Origin: Thermogemmatispora aurantia
GTDB lineage: Bacteria; Chloroflexota; Ktedonobacteria; Ktedonobacterales; Ktedonobacteraceae
Direction: 5' to 3'
DNA length: 64,000 bases
Assembly (NCBI RefSeq): GCF_008974285.1
Contig: NZ_BKZV01000001.1
Span: 977,319 to 1,041,318 of the forward strand
The translations under genes and the position numbers were made by a program. Each line of letters opens with the position of its first letter. Position 1 is the stretch's first letter. The notes below the pieces were generated by a model. It did not search any database. It saw only the letters and a list, made by a program, of their open reading frames with translations, and was not told where the DNA came from. Shown in pieces: positions 35,620 to 44,912 of the stretch.

Positions 35620-35820
35620 ATGACAGGTCTCCTACGCTTACCTCCACTGCTCTCAATGGGCATAACCGTGGCCCTTGCGGCTTACCTGGTGTATCGCCTT
35701 GTGCATGCTGGCACACTTCAACCACTGACGATCATCTTGCTCGCTCTTCTGGCTTTCATCTTCGTGCGGCTTCTCTTCAGGATGAGGAGTCGAAGAAATG
35801 AGAGCGAGAGCAATGACTAA
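35620..35820 (+). CDS. Small two-helix membrane protein
   Basis: 66 residues with two hydrophobic helices (LSMGITVALAAYLVYRLVHA and LTIILLALLAFIFVRLLF) and a basic, then acidic tail. It is the first gene of the exporter transcript, 18 bp after the operator. Its end overlaps the earliest possible start of the ATPase gene. It could be a small accessory subunit of the ABC exporter; this is inferred from position. Confidence 0.6.
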   Translation: MTGLLRLPPLLSMGITVALAAYLVYRLVHAGTLQPLTIILLALLAFIFVRLLFRMRSRRNESESND

Positions 35821-36808
35821 CCTGAGCTTACAAAGAGGCGCCCGAGAGGTACTCACTATGCTCACTTCAGCCACTCATAGAGCGCAAACAGTCGAAGAGG
35901 TCTCCCAGAGGCTAGCTATTGAGCTGGAAGATGTCTCACGGTCTTTCGGCACGGTGGAAGCGTTGCGACATGTCAGCTTTGCCATTCCTCAAGGCCAGGC
36001 TGTGGCACTACTTGGGCCTAACGGTGCAGGAAAGACCACTGCCATCGGCCTGATGCTTGGCCTGCGTCGCCCCTCTCACGGTCAGGTACGCTTGTTTGGC
36101 CTTGATCCCCGCGACCGCCGGGCACGGAGTCGCTGCGGGTGCATGTTGCAAGAATCTGGCGTGCCTCTCAACCTCACGGTGCGCGAAATCATTTCGCTTT
36201 TTCGCAGCTATTATCCCCATCCTTTGCCTCTGGCTCAGGTGCTTGAAATAGCTGGTCTACAGAAGAAGGCCATGACTCACGTGGGATCATTATCCGGTGG
36301 GCAGCGCCAGCGGCTCTACTTCGCACTGGCTATCTGCGGTGATCCTGATGTCCTTTTTCTAGATGAACCCACAACTGGGCTGGATGTAGAGGCCCGCCGC
36401 CATTTCTGGGAGCAGCTTCGCGCCTTTCGTCAGCAGGGGAAGACCATCGTGCTGACCACTCACTACCTGGAAGAAGCAGATACTCTGGCCGACCGTATCA
36501 TTCTTCTTGATCATGGCCGGGTGCGTGCCGATGCCCCTCCAGCCCTCCTGAAAGCGCAGGTTACGAACAGGCGTATCGCTTTCGAGGTGAGCGAGCCGCT
36601 GCCAGCCGGGTTCTTTGACCAGCTCCCGGTCTCCCAACTTGAAATACAGGGGCATCGTGTGAGTTTGCTGACGCCGCAGCTGGAAACGGTGCTGCGAGCT
36701 CTATTCACCCAGCCTGCTGAGATCACGAATCTCACGATCACTGAGGCAAGCCTGGAGGAGGCCTTTCTCCAGCTCACCCGTGCTGAATCTGAAGCGAAAG
36801 GAGGTTGA
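35798..36808 (+). CDS. ABC transporter ATP-binding protein (drug-exporter type)
   Basis: ATPase of the DrrA/CcmA class: Walker A LLGPNGAGKTTAIGL, Q-loop CMLQESG, signature LSGGQRQRLYFAL, Walker B VLFLDEPTTGLD and switch His in VLTTHYLEEAD. A C-terminal domain of about 90 residues follows (typical of drug and lipid exporters), ending TEASLEEAFLQLT. The start is uncertain: ATG 35798 overlaps the previous gene, while ATG 35858 has a better ribosome site (GAGAGGT). The partner permease begins 3 bp after its stop. It powers export of an unknown compound at the cytoplasmic face of the membrane. Confidence 0.92.
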   Translation: MRARAMTNLSLQRGAREVLTMLTSATHRAQTVEEVSQRLAIELEDVSRSFGTVEALRHVSFAIPQGQAVALLGPNGAGKTTAIGLMLGLRRPSHGQVRLFGLDPRDRRARSRCGCMLQESGVPLNLTVREIISLFRSYYPHPLPLAQVLEIAGLQKKAMTHVGSLSGGQRQRLYFALAICGDPDVLFLDEPTTGLDVEARRHFWEQLRAFRQQGKTIVLTTHYLEEADTLADRIILLDHGRVRADAPPALLKAQVTNRRIAFEVSEPLPAGFFDQLPVSQLEIQGHRVSLLTPQLETVLRALFTQPAEITNLTITEASLEEAFLQLTRAESEAKGG

Positions 36809-36811
36809 AGT

Positions 36812-37618
36812 ATGCCCGCCAGAGTAACGCCAGGGTCCTCTACCCGCAGACTCGTTGCGCCTTTGCGGGCAATGCTCTGGCCGCAGGTGCAGGCGGAGGT
36901 ATTGCGCCTGTGGCGCACCCCCAGTTTTCTGGTACCCGGCTTGCTGCTTCCGCTTGTCCTCTACAGCCTGCTGGGGGGATTGGGCAAAGCAAACAGCCTG
37001 GAGGGCGGGATCAGTCGGCATGCCTATGCTCTTGCCTCTGTTGCCACCTATAGTATCATCAGTGTAATGCTCTATTCCTTTGGGGTGAGCATTGCCAATG
37101 AGCGAGGGCAGCGCTTGAATGTCCTAATGCGAGCTACTCCTTTGCCTGCTTCGATCTACCTGCTGGCCAAAGTGGTGACAGCTCTGCTCTCTGCTCTGAT
37201 CATCTTACTTGTCCTCTGTGGCTTTGCTCTGATAGTGGGCGGTGTGCAGCTCAGTGCTCTCTCGTGGGTCACATTGATCGCTTCTCTGCTGCTGGGTGTG
37301 CTGCCCTTTATCCTGCTCGGCTTTGCTATTGGCAATCTTGTCAACCCGGCGGGCGCGACCCCCATTATCAACCTATCATTTTTCATCCTGGCGTTTGCCT
37401 CGGGGGTGTTTGTCCCGCTAACGCAGCTTCCCGCCGCCTTACAAAACATAGCCCCCTACTCGCCATTCTATCTCCTGGCCCTCCTGGCCTGGAATGCGGT
37501 CGGTGTGCACATCGGCACGATCGGTAATACTGTATGGCTGCTTGTCCTTTACAGCGTGATCTTCTTGAGTCTGGCAGTCTGGGCCTATCGCCGTGAAGAG
37601 CGGTACTCTTTTGGATAA
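36812..37618 (+). CDS. ABC-2 type permease
   Basis: 268-residue membrane protein with six predicted helices in the ABC-2 layout: an N-terminal cytoplasmic stretch and first helix (PGLLLPLVLYSLLGGLGKAN), a conserved central segment (ISVMLYSFGVSIANERGQRL), and C-terminal helices with FILAFASGVFVPLTQLPAAL, the typical extracytoplasmic re-entrant region. AAAGGAGG directly precedes ATG 36812. It forms the channel half of the exporter with the ATPase just upstream. In the 340 bp after it lies one short hydrophobic open frame (about 37633-37833, LGLPGFLIAAAVAICLLLGL) without a start codon, possibly a relic. Confidence 0.9.
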   Translation: MPARVTPGSSTRRLVAPLRAMLWPQVQAEVLRLWRTPSFLVPGLLLPLVLYSLLGGLGKANSLEGGISRHAYALASVATYSIISVMLYSFGVSIANERGQRLNVLMRATPLPASIYLLAKVVTALLSALIILLVLCGFALIVGGVQLSALSWVTLIASLLLGVLPFILLGFAIGNLVNPAGATPIINLSFFILAFASGVFVPLTQLPAALQNIAPYSPFYLLALLAWNAVGVHIGTIGNTVWLLVLYSVIFLSLAVWAYRREERYSFG

Positions 37619-37958
37619 ACGCTCCTGAAACCCCTTTCTTCCATCGATGCCTGCTCAGTCTGCTCGGCCTGCCAGGTTTCCTCATCGCCGCCGCGGTGGC
37701 AATCTGCCTCTTGCTCGGACTAAGCTGGGGAGGAGAGACCTGCCCCTGGGCCTCTGTTCAGGTGGCAGAGTCGCTGATGGCCAGGTCCTGCTCTTTACGC
37801 AAGCTACGCCTGGTAGGCCTCCCTCAGCTCTAGTGCTGCCTCATTCATCTCGCTCTTGTTGGAGGTGACCGTGAGCTTGATCGCCGATTGCCTGCTGGTC
37901 TCCAAGCCCAGGCGCTATCGCATCGCCTCGCTGGCAGGAGCACTGATGCTGCTGGCGG

Positions 37959-38915
37959 CTAGGGAGCAGCTTGGCCGGGCGGCTTCCCCAGCTGGGTCTC
38001 CTTGATTGCCAGCAGTACACTGACATTGGTCACAGTAGGCACATCCCAGCGTATGCACGTCTGGTCACGTTTTTCTATCACGACGCAATAGTGGTCGGTC
38101 GGTCTGGAAGCCAGCGGCTCATCCACAAAAGTAGAGAGTCCAAGGCGGCTTCTCCTGATCTTGATCTTGAGATCGCCTATATCTGACCACGGCACCGTGG
38201 CTGAAGCCTTGCCGCCCAGCTCCGGCCTCAGGAGGCTCACACCGTTCTGATTCACCTGGAGGTCGCCGAAATCCAGGGCTTCGCCCGCATTGAGCGCGTT
38301 GAGCGCGCGAGGCAGGAGACGGGCGCTGATCTGGCGATCCAGGAACGCGAAGAGCTCCCCGAAATGGCTCCACAGGTGGGGTTCCAAGACCACCTGTCTT
38401 CCACCGGCTCCCCGGATGTGCACGTCACAGGTATCCGGTCGCTGCCAGAGGACGAGGATGCCATGCCGTAAGAGGTCGTGCTCTGCAGGCTTCTGCCAGA
38501 GCGCATCGATCTGCTCCCAACGGAAGGCGTTGACTCGGCCTTTCTTGACGAGCAGTCCCTCAGTGCAGACATAGATTCGCCACGAATGAATCCTTCCCTT
38601 GATGATTAGAGCCATCAAGATCAGGAGGAGGAGCAACAGGAAAGCAATGAGAAGGGCACTTCCTCCCAGGATCAACTCGATGGAGAGCCATTCCAGCCAT
38701 TCCTCGCGGACTCGCTCCCAGGCCCCGGTCACGAGGAAGACACCCAGTTGTACGATCGCAAACATTCCTCCGAGGGAGAGTCCGCCTAGCACTAGGCAGC
38801 TGAGGATGCCAAGCCAGGCGCGTCCGACCAGCTGGGGGAACGAGCGAGTCCTATACTCGCGGAGGATGGGGCCCAGCTGGTAGCGCGTTACCAGAGCGGA
38901 AGCATCTTGAGACAT
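37959..38915 (-). CDS. DUF6585-like membrane protein
   Basis: 318 residues. The N-terminal cytoplasmic stretch (LVTRYQLGPILREYRTRSFP) is followed by two membrane helices (GILSCLVLGGLSLGGMFAIV and ILGGSALLIAFLLLLLLILM). A large soluble domain with PH-like strands comes next: IYVCTEGLLVKKGRVNAFRW, EQIDALWQKP and ATVPWSDIGDLKIK. This order matches DUF6585 proteins. ATG 38915 is preferred because GGAGGT stands just upstream, removing 53 residues of open but poor frame. It is convergent with the ABC operon. Function unknown. Confidence 0.7.
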   Translation of the reverse strand: MSQDASALVTRYQLGPILREYRTRSFPQLVGRAWLGILSCLVLGGLSLGGMFAIVQLGVFLVTGAWERVREEWLEWLSIELILGGSALLIAFLLLLLLILMALIIKGRIHSWRIYVCTEGLLVKKGRVNAFRWEQIDALWQKPAEHDLLRHGILVLWQRPDTCDVHIRGAGGRQVVLEPHLWSHFGELFAFLDRQISARLLPRALNALNAGEALDFGDLQVNQNGVSLLRPELGGKASATVPWSDIGDLKIKIRRSRLGLSTFVDEPLASRPTDHYCVVIEKRDQTCIRWDVPTVTNVSVLLAIKETQLGKPPGQAAP

Positions 38916-39954
38916 GGTGCGCGACCTCCACATGCAGCAAGGCAAACAGCGGCTGCTCTCGTTTCCGCCTCGGGCCTGGAGACGCCGCAAGGTGGACTGG
39001 TCTTTAGCTACGCCGGAGCCAATGTGGAAGCGTTTCCCCTCCTGGGGAAATGGCAACGAGAGGCGCCTGAGCACCTCTGATCGCTCTGTACCGGCTGAAG
39101 CTGGATAGGTGATCTCGTTTCTGAAGCATCCTCTGGTTCAGTTCGCGCCCTGCCCACCCGGTCGGCCACTGCCCGCAATAGGGGATGCTCCTCGCCTTGC
39201 TCGACGAAGCAATCGTGTGCCTCAGATACTGTGGCATACTTACCTCCCTGTATCCAGAACATCGGTGTAGGGTGCTTGAGGCGGCTCAGCGTGGCCGCTC
39301 TGATAGGCGTTTCGGAAACGGAGAGGTCATCATCCCGGTCGCTCACTGGCTCCAGGGAGTGGAGCAGGAAGGAAAGGAGGAATCGTGAGGAATCGTTCAT
39401 CAGAGGTGACAGAGGTGAGTCGATCATTTGCTTGTGCTCCAGCCAGACGAGCGCCTGGCATCAGGAGAACACCTGAGCCTGAGCCGGGACAGGGGCTGGT
39501 CGACCGCCAGCCTGTCCCTGCGTGTAGAATCATCTAAGAGAAAACAGGCATGCATGATGAGTATAGCTACACCTGACTTTTCTGTCAAGAGATGTCTCTT
39601 AAAGAAAGAAAGCAAGCGGATGGCGCCCGACGAGATCCCTTCGACACCTCTGGCTGACAGTCGAGGCAGAAGGCAAGAGAGGCGCGCCGTTCCCTCTGCT
39701 ACTTGGACGCCTGGATGGGGCAGCGAGATCTGTGGCGCTGTCTCCTCTTCCTTCTAATTGAGTGAAAGGGAGTTGCATGAGCCTTTCTCTCATCTGGCCT
39801 CTGACTGGCCCTGCTGCCGCCCGCGATGTGCCGCTGCGATCGCGGCACGCAGGCTGAGGGGAGCAACGGCACTCAGAAAGACTATGAATGCAATCAAGAA
39901 GCGACCACATGATGGTGAATCAGACCCCTTGAGCCATGACATGAGCAGCGCCTA
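38916..39954. other. About 1 kb without recognisable gene
   Basis: Open frames of 80-140 codons on both strands have arginine- and serine-rich translations without motifs. No ribosome site, promoter or RNA structure stands out. It is probably decayed island DNA between the DUF6585-like gene and the nucleotidyltransferase pseudogene. Confidence 0.4.
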
Positions 39955-40724
39955 GTGATCGTAGCACAGCTGCGCGATCGCCTGCTGGCTCGCTATGGTG
40001 AGCAAGTCAAGGCCATTGGCCTCTACGGCTCCCTGGCACGCGGTGATGATGGCCGTTCTCGGATATCGAGCTGCTCTGCGTCCTCACCTGCCAGCCTGAG
40101 CGATCGGTCTACGAATGGTGGAGCGGAACCTGGAAGGCCGAGGTCGAACTCACCACTGTGGAGGCCGTCCAGGAGAAGGCGCGCGCCGTCAAAGGCAACT
40201 GGGCGCTGACGCACAGTGCCTATCTCCAGAAGCAACCAGTGTACGATCCCGAGGCCTTCCTGGCGAGGTTGAAGCCGCTGGTCTTCTCGGGATCGCCCGA
40301 AAGCTTTCATGCGGCGATCAAAGAGGTGCTGGTGGGAGACATCTATGAACTCATTGGTAAGATGCGCAATGCCTGTGCGGCCCAGGTGACGAGCTATCTC
40401 CCCAAGTGTGCGGTCGATCTGGCCTGGTATCTGGCGCTGGTCGTGGGCCTGGCACAGCGCCATTGCTACACGAAGCGCTCGCTGGTGCTGCCAGAAGCCC
40501 TAAGCCTGCCCGATCTACCGCAGGGCTTCGCTCCTCTCTGTGAGCTGGTGATGCAAGGAGACTTGCGCGACTATCGGCTGGTCGTTGCGGCCTGGCAGGG
40601 GATCTAGGCCTGGGCGCTGGCGCAGGGCATTGCGCTGATTGAGCCGCAGACGATTCCATTCTCGTCGCAGTGCGCGATGTCTTGCCTGGTCCTCGCTGGG
40701 GAGAGGGAATCAGTCGCTCACTGA
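39955..40724 (+). pseudogene. Kanamycin/aminoglycoside 4'-nucleotidyltransferase (ANT(4')-like), two lesions
   Basis: Two frames joined give a near-complete homologue of ANT(4')-I (KNTase). The first reads ARYGEQVKAIGLYGSLARGD; the second, from about 40058, DIELLCVLTCQPERSVYEWW, SGTWKAEVELTTVEA, NWALTHSAYLQKQPVYD and the C-terminal helical domain LPQGFAPLCELVMQGDLRDY. The catalytic GS...(Y/S)SDIE motif is split by an apparent one-base deletion near 40057 (a TxC codon reduced to TC). A TAG at 40605-40607 then replaces the Gln expected in GIQxW, before a tail to 40724. The start is a GTG at 39955. The intact enzyme adenylylates aminoglycosides; this copy should be inactive. Confidence 0.78.
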
Positions 40725-40824
40725 GGCTCGCCTCGGCCTGCTGAGCGAGGCGAGCCTGGCAGCTAGCGTACGACCACCCAGCCAGTTCGTGGAGGAAGAA
40801 GAGCAGCCAGGTGGGCTGTCAGCA

Positions 40825-43002
40825 TCAGCTCCGCCCTTCGCCTTTGATGGCCTGCTGGACCTCGTTCAGCGCCTGTTGGAGCGCCGGATTGGTAGGATCG
40901 AGGCGCAGGGCCGCGGTGAAGTCGGCGAGGGCCTGGGAGAGGTTGCCCTGCTTCCGGTGGAGGCGACCGCGGTTGTAGTAGGCGGCGAAGGAGGTGGGAT
41001 CGAGGTGGAGGGGATCAAGGCGGAGGATGGCGCTGTAGTCGGCAAGGGCGCGCTCAACGTCGCCCTGCTTCTCGTAGAGGGCCCCACGGTTGTTATAGGC
41101 AGCGGTGAAAGTGGGATCGAGGCGGATAGCCTCGCTGTAGTCGGCGAGAGCGCGCTCACTGTCGCCCTGGCGGTAGTAGATGTTGCCGCGGTTGTAGTAG
41201 GCAAGGACGGAGGTGGGATTGACCCGGATGGCCTCGCTGTAGTCGGCGAGAGCGCGCTCAACGTCGCCCTGCCGCTCATAGAGCGTGCCGCGATTGTAGT
41301 AGGCGACGGCATAGGCAGGATCAAGGCGGATGGCCTCCTTATAGTCGGCGAGGGCGCGCTCAACGTCCCCCAGCCTGGCATAGAGAGTGGCGCGGTTGTT
41401 GTAGATGTGGGCAGAGGAAGGATCGAGGCGGATAGCCTCGCTGTAGTCGGCGAAGGCCTGCTCGACGTCCCCCAGCCTGGCATAGAGGATGCCGCGGTTG
41501 GTATAAGCGGCGGCGTAGGTAGGATCGAGGCGGATGGCCTCCTTATAGTCGGCAAGGGCGCGCTCAAACTTACCCAGGTAGTAATGAACCAGACCACGGT
41601 TGGTATAAGCGACGGCCAGAGTGGGATCGAGGCGGATGGCCTCAGTATAGTCGGCAAGGGCGCGCTCGAAGCTACCTTGCTTGACGCCGAGATCGGCGCG
41701 GCTGACATAGGCGACGGCATAGGAGGGATCGAGGCGGATGGCCTCGGTGAAGTCGGCGAGGGCACGCTCGAGATCGCCCTGCTCAGCGTAGAGGAGGCCG
41801 CGCTTGCGGTAAGCGAGGGCGGAGGAGGGATCGAGACGGATGGCCTCAGTATAGTCGGCAAGGGCGCGCTCGACGTCCCCCCGCTGTTTATAGAGGAGGC
41901 CACGGTTATAGTAGGCGGTGCCATCGGTGGGATCAAGGCGGATGGCCTCGGTGAAGTCGGCGAGGGCCTGTTCGAAGTTGCCCTGCTCAGCGTAGAGGAG
42001 GCCGCGATTGTTGTAAGCGATGGCATCAGTGGGATTGAGACGAAGGACTTCGTTGAAGTCGGCGAGGGCGCGCTCGACGTCGCCCTGCTGCTCGTAAAGA
42101 GCGCCACGGTGGCGATAGGCGACGGCATCAGAGGCAGAGATGGCTTGCGGCAGGTCAACGCTTTGCTGGCGAGCGGCAGCCTGCTTGAGGGCGGTAGCAA
42201 AGGCCTCGACGGAGGGAAAGCGCTCCGCAGGCTGCTTGGCCAGAGCGCGCAAGATGACCGCTTCCACCGCCGGGGGCAGCTCCGGGGCGCGCTCGCGCAG
42301 GGGCGGCGGCGACGTGTGCTGATGTTGCACAGCCAGCTCGGGGTAGGTTCCGCGGAACGGAGGAGTCCCACAGAGCCATTCATAGACCATGACGGCCAGC
42401 GCATACTGATCGCTGGCGCGCTGCGGCTGCCCCACGAACTGCTCTGGCGCCATGTAGACGGCGCTGCCTTCTGCTCCCGCGTCGGGCGTGAGAGAGGTGG
42501 CGAAGCTGGTGGTCAGCAGCCCAATGCCGAAGTCGCTGAGCAGGAGGCGGCCCGCCGCATCGAGCAGGACATTGGCGGGCTTGAGATCGCCGTGGATGAC
42601 CCCGGCCTGGTGGGCGTACTGCAGCGCCGAGGCGAGCTGGCTGACGGCGCTCAGGACGGTGGACAAGAGCAGACGTGAGCCGCGGGGAAGGTGCTGGCGC
42701 AGGGAGCCGCCGGGGGCGTAGGCCATCACCAGGAAAGGAAGCGAACGCTTGCGCTCAAAACCGAGATCGAGCAAGGGCAGGATATGAGCATGGCGCAGGC
42801 GCAGCAGGGTGCGGGCCTCGTTGAGGAAGGTCTGCAAGTCGGCCGGGGTGAGCGGGCAGGAAGTGAGGAGCTTGAGGGCCACGGGGGCGGAAGAGGGCTG
42901 GCGCCGATCCTCGGCAAGGTAGACCTGGCCGAAGCCGCCAGCGCCGAGCAAATGGACGAGCTGATAGCGATCGAGAGGCTGACCGGAGAGATCCGGGAGC
43001 AT
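40825..43002 (-). CDS. Ser/Thr protein kinase with C-terminal TPR array
   Basis: 725 residues. An N-terminal Hanks-type kinase domain (about 13-285) shows the glycine loop LLGAGGFGQVYLAED, Lys44 in VALKLL, the catalytic loop HGDLKPANVLL (137-147; Gly replaces the usual Arg of HRD), DFG 157-159 and VYMAPEQF. There is no membrane helix; the linker is short. From residue 294 to 706 stand twelve tetratricopeptide repeats of 34 residues (the eleventh has a 5-residue insertion), so the protein probably docks partners through a TPR superhelix and phosphorylates them in the cytoplasm. ATG 43002. Targets are unknown; no phosphatase or sensor lies nearby. Confidence 0.93.
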   Translation of the reverse strand: MLPDLSGQPLDRYQLVHLLGAGGFGQVYLAEDRRQPSSAPVALKLLTSCPLTPADLQTFLNEARTLLRLRHAHILPLLDLGFERKRSLPFLVMAYAPGGSLRQHLPRGSRLLLSTVLSAVSQLASALQYAHQAGVIHGDLKPANVLLDAAGRLLLSDFGIGLLTTSFATSLTPDAGAEGSAVYMAPEQFVGQPQRASDQYALAVMVYEWLCGTPPFRGTYPELAVQHQHTSPPPLRERAPELPPAVEAVILRALAKQPAERFPSVEAFATALKQAAARQQSVDLPQAISASDAVAYRHRGALYEQQGDVERALADFNEVLRLNPTDAIAYNNRGLLYAEQGNFEQALADFTEAIRLDPTDGTAYYNRGLLYKQRGDVERALADYTEAIRLDPSSALAYRKRGLLYAEQGDLERALADFTEAIRLDPSYAVAYVSRADLGVKQGSFERALADYTEAIRLDPTLAVAYTNRGLVHYYLGKFERALADYKEAIRLDPTYAAAYTNRGILYARLGDVEQAFADYSEAIRLDPSSAHIYNNRATLYARLGDVERALADYKEAIRLDPAYAVAYYNRGTLYERQGDVERALADYSEAIRVNPTSVLAYYNRGNIYYRQGDSERALADYSEAIRLDPTFTAAYNNRGALYEKQGDVERALADYSAILRLDPLHLDPTSFAAYYNRGRLHRKQGNLSQALADFTAALRLDPTNPALQQALNEVQQAIKGEGRS
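40885..42123 (-). repeat. Twelve tandem 102-bp TPR-coding repeats
   Basis: The TPR part of the kinase gene is a direct-repeat array at DNA level: units of 102 bp with strongly conserved ERALADYxEAIRLDP coding segments (one unit 117 bp). Such arrays can change copy number by slippage or recombination. They also create long antisense open frames, which are not genes. Confidence 0.85.
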
Positions 43003-43275
43003 CAGGCAGCACTCCTTTCAAGCAACAGAGGCCGTACTGTTCGAGTGAGGAAGCTAGTCGCAGGCTGTGGTGTCGACATGATGGAAGCAGTATAGCACAG
43101 AGCGGGGAAAACATGCAAGGCATGGAGGAGAGAGTTAGCCATTTGTCAGGAATACGAGTGCAGCACATGCTCCTTGAGCAATCAGAGCGGCTGTGCTTGC
43201 AGCAAATCTGATCAAGATCCTTATCTGCAGGAGCCGCACGCCGGGCGCGTTCCCCTCTGTGGCTGGACCGATGCG

Positions 43276-44199
43276 CTAGAGAATCCCCTCGGCAATGACG
43301 GATGCGACCTCTTGCGGGGCATCTTCTTGCACATAGTGGCTGGCGCTTGCGATCCGCACCACGCTGGCTCGCGGCAGGAACTCGATCCAGGAGTCCAGGG
43401 TCGTGGCATCAAACAAGTAATCCTTCATCCCCCAGAGCAGCAGGGACGGGACAGCGTCCAGTGTCTCGCGCAGTTCCCTGGCCACCTCTGCACTGTGCTG
43501 AGCGATCGGCTCGCTGGTCGTGCGTGGTATTTGCAGCGGGAAGGCGAGTACGCCGGCCCGATCTTCGGCATGCAGATGAGGGGCCCGGTAGGCGGTGCGC
43601 ACCTGCGCCGTCAGGGCCGTATGATGAGCCGTTCCGCCTCCAAAGAGGAAGTCGCGCAGCATCAGATGGCGCCGCCGGTACAGGTAGTCGGCCACGAAGC
43701 GGGAGCGACTGACAAAGCGCGCCAGCTTGAGCGCAGGGGTCTGACCCAGCCGGCCCGGGAGCACCGGGCTAAAGGTGTTGCAGACCACCAGTCGTCGCAG
43801 CGGGACATGTGAAGCTGAGAGCCACCACAGACCAAGCGGCCCTCCCCAGTCATGGACGACCAGCGACACCTGCTGAGCGCCCAGCGTCTGCCAGAGCGCC
43901 AGTAGACGAGCGACATGGCGCTCAAGTGTATAGGCGTCCAGCCTGTTCGGCTTGTCAGAGCGCCCGAATCCCAGCAGATCGGGGGCGATCACCCGCTGCC
44001 CTGCGCTGATCAGGGCGGCAATGGCATGCCGCCAGAGAAACGACCAGGTTGGGTTACCGTGGAGCAGCAATACCGCGTGAGTCGACCTGGGTCCCTCATC
44101 GATGTAGGCACAGCGTCCCTCTGGCGTGGCAAAGTAGCGCGGTTGATAGGGCCAGAGTCCGTCGAAGGTCCAATCGACCTGAACTGGTGAGTGAGCCAT
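43276..44199 (-). CDS. Alpha/beta hydrolase, haloalkane-dehalogenase-like
   Basis: 307-residue alpha/beta hydrolase of the haloalkane dehalogenase/epoxide hydrolase group. The oxyanion segment LLHGNPTWSFLWR, the nucleophile motif VVHDWGGPLG (Asp nucleophile), a probable acid in LLWGMKDYLFD and the catalytic His in ASASHYVQEDAP are visible. HGNPTWSFLWR and HDWGG together are those of dehalogenases, but whether the second halide-binding residue is present is not certain. Related proteins without dehalogenase activity exist. GGAGAG precedes ATG 44199. An operator-like palindrome lies about 30 bp upstream. Confidence 0.82.
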   Translation of the reverse strand: MAHSPVQVDWTFDGLWPYQPRYFATPEGRCAYIDEGPRSTHAVLLLHGNPTWSFLWRHAIAALISAGQRVIAPDLLGFGRSDKPNRLDAYTLERHVARLLALWQTLGAQQVSLVVHDWGGPLGLWWLSASHVPLRRLVVCNTFSPVLPGRLGQTPALKLARFVSRSRFVADYLYRRRHLMLRDFLFGGGTAHHTALTAQVRTAYRAPHLHAEDRAGVLAFPLQIPRTTSEPIAQHSAEVARELRETLDAVPSLLLWGMKDYLFDATTLDSWIEFLPRASVVRIASASHYVQEDAPQEVASVIAEGIL

Positions 44200-44230
44200 G
44201 ACATCTCTCCACAGGCATTCCTGCCTGTTG

Positions 44231-44249
44231 TTGACTTGCTGTCAGTCAT
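44231..44249. promoter_or_regulatory. Operator-like palindrome, similar to the R2lox operator
   Basis: TTGACTTGCTGTCAGTCAT differs from the perfect palindrome at 14737-14755 at three of 19 positions. It stands 31 bp before the start codon of the dehalogenase-like gene and overlaps a TACAAT box on the minus strand (44246-44251), where a repressor would act. Confidence 0.45.
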
Positions 44250-44253
44250 TGTA

Positions 44254-44817
44254 TCATCTGGCGACAACGCCGCCGGTTGAAAAGCCCAGGATGCCGATGC
44301 GCTCCGGCGCAACTCCCCATGCAGCGGCCCGCTGGCGGACGACTCTGATGGCCTGTCGCCCGTCTGCAACCGCCAGCGGCTCGATCTGCAGCATCAGCTC
44401 CACCAGCCTCATGAGGTTAGCAAAACGCGCCAGCAACTGCGTGATGAAGTCCTCATCGCGCGCGGCGGTCTGGGACACGCGATACTTCAACACAAAGGCA
44501 GCAATCCCGTGAGCACACAGCCAGCGAGCCACAGCCTTCCCTTCGTCCTCGATAGAGAGGAATTGGAAAGTCCCGCCTGGGCAGACGATGACCGCCGTTC
44601 CGGTCGCGACGGAAGGATCGGGCAGATAGGGCAGAAGGCCTGGCTGCATCACATTGCGCGCGATCGTGATACCAAACGGCAGGGGGAGCATGGTCTGAGG
44701 AACCTCGGATGGCAGGGGCAGCACGGTCTCCTGCTCAGGAAGTGCAGCCGCTTCCGGCCGGGGAGCCTTCTCCGGCCAGAGCGGGATGACTGTTGATGGG
44801 TCGCTGAAATCAGCCAT
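44254..44817 (-). pseudogene. Esterase (alpha/beta hydrolase), C-terminally truncated
   Basis: From ATG 44817 (GAAAGGA upstream) the frame encodes the front of an acetyl-xylan-esterase-like hydrolase: AVIVCPGGTFQFLSIEDEGK, ARWLCAHGIAAFVLKYRVSQ, DGRQAIRVVRQRAAAWGVAP, and the nucleophile elbow ERIGILGFSTGG. It stops three residues later (VAR, stop at 44254). The acid and His of the triad, which should follow over about 90 residues, are absent. The dehalogenase-like gene begins directly downstream, so a deletion probably fused its upstream region to the truncated esterase. Confidence 0.72.
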
Positions 44818-44912
44818 AGAACAACGGTCCTTTCTCATAAGAGAGGTGCCCCAGGTGAGGCCAGAATTGCTGCCTGTCTGCCTGCCTTCCTGGAGCAGCA
44901 ATCCTAGCAGGA

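Noticed and set aside
40866..42404. 512-codon alternative minus-strand frame inside the kinase gene
   Set aside because: A Pro/Ser/Thr-rich shadow frame of the same repeats.
40639..42678. 679-codon open frame on the plus strand opposite the TPR kinase
   Set aside because: It is the antisense of the 102-bp repeat array; its Gly/Val/Glu-rich periodic translation mirrors the TPR codons and has no ribosome site or family signature. The minus-strand kinase is certain.
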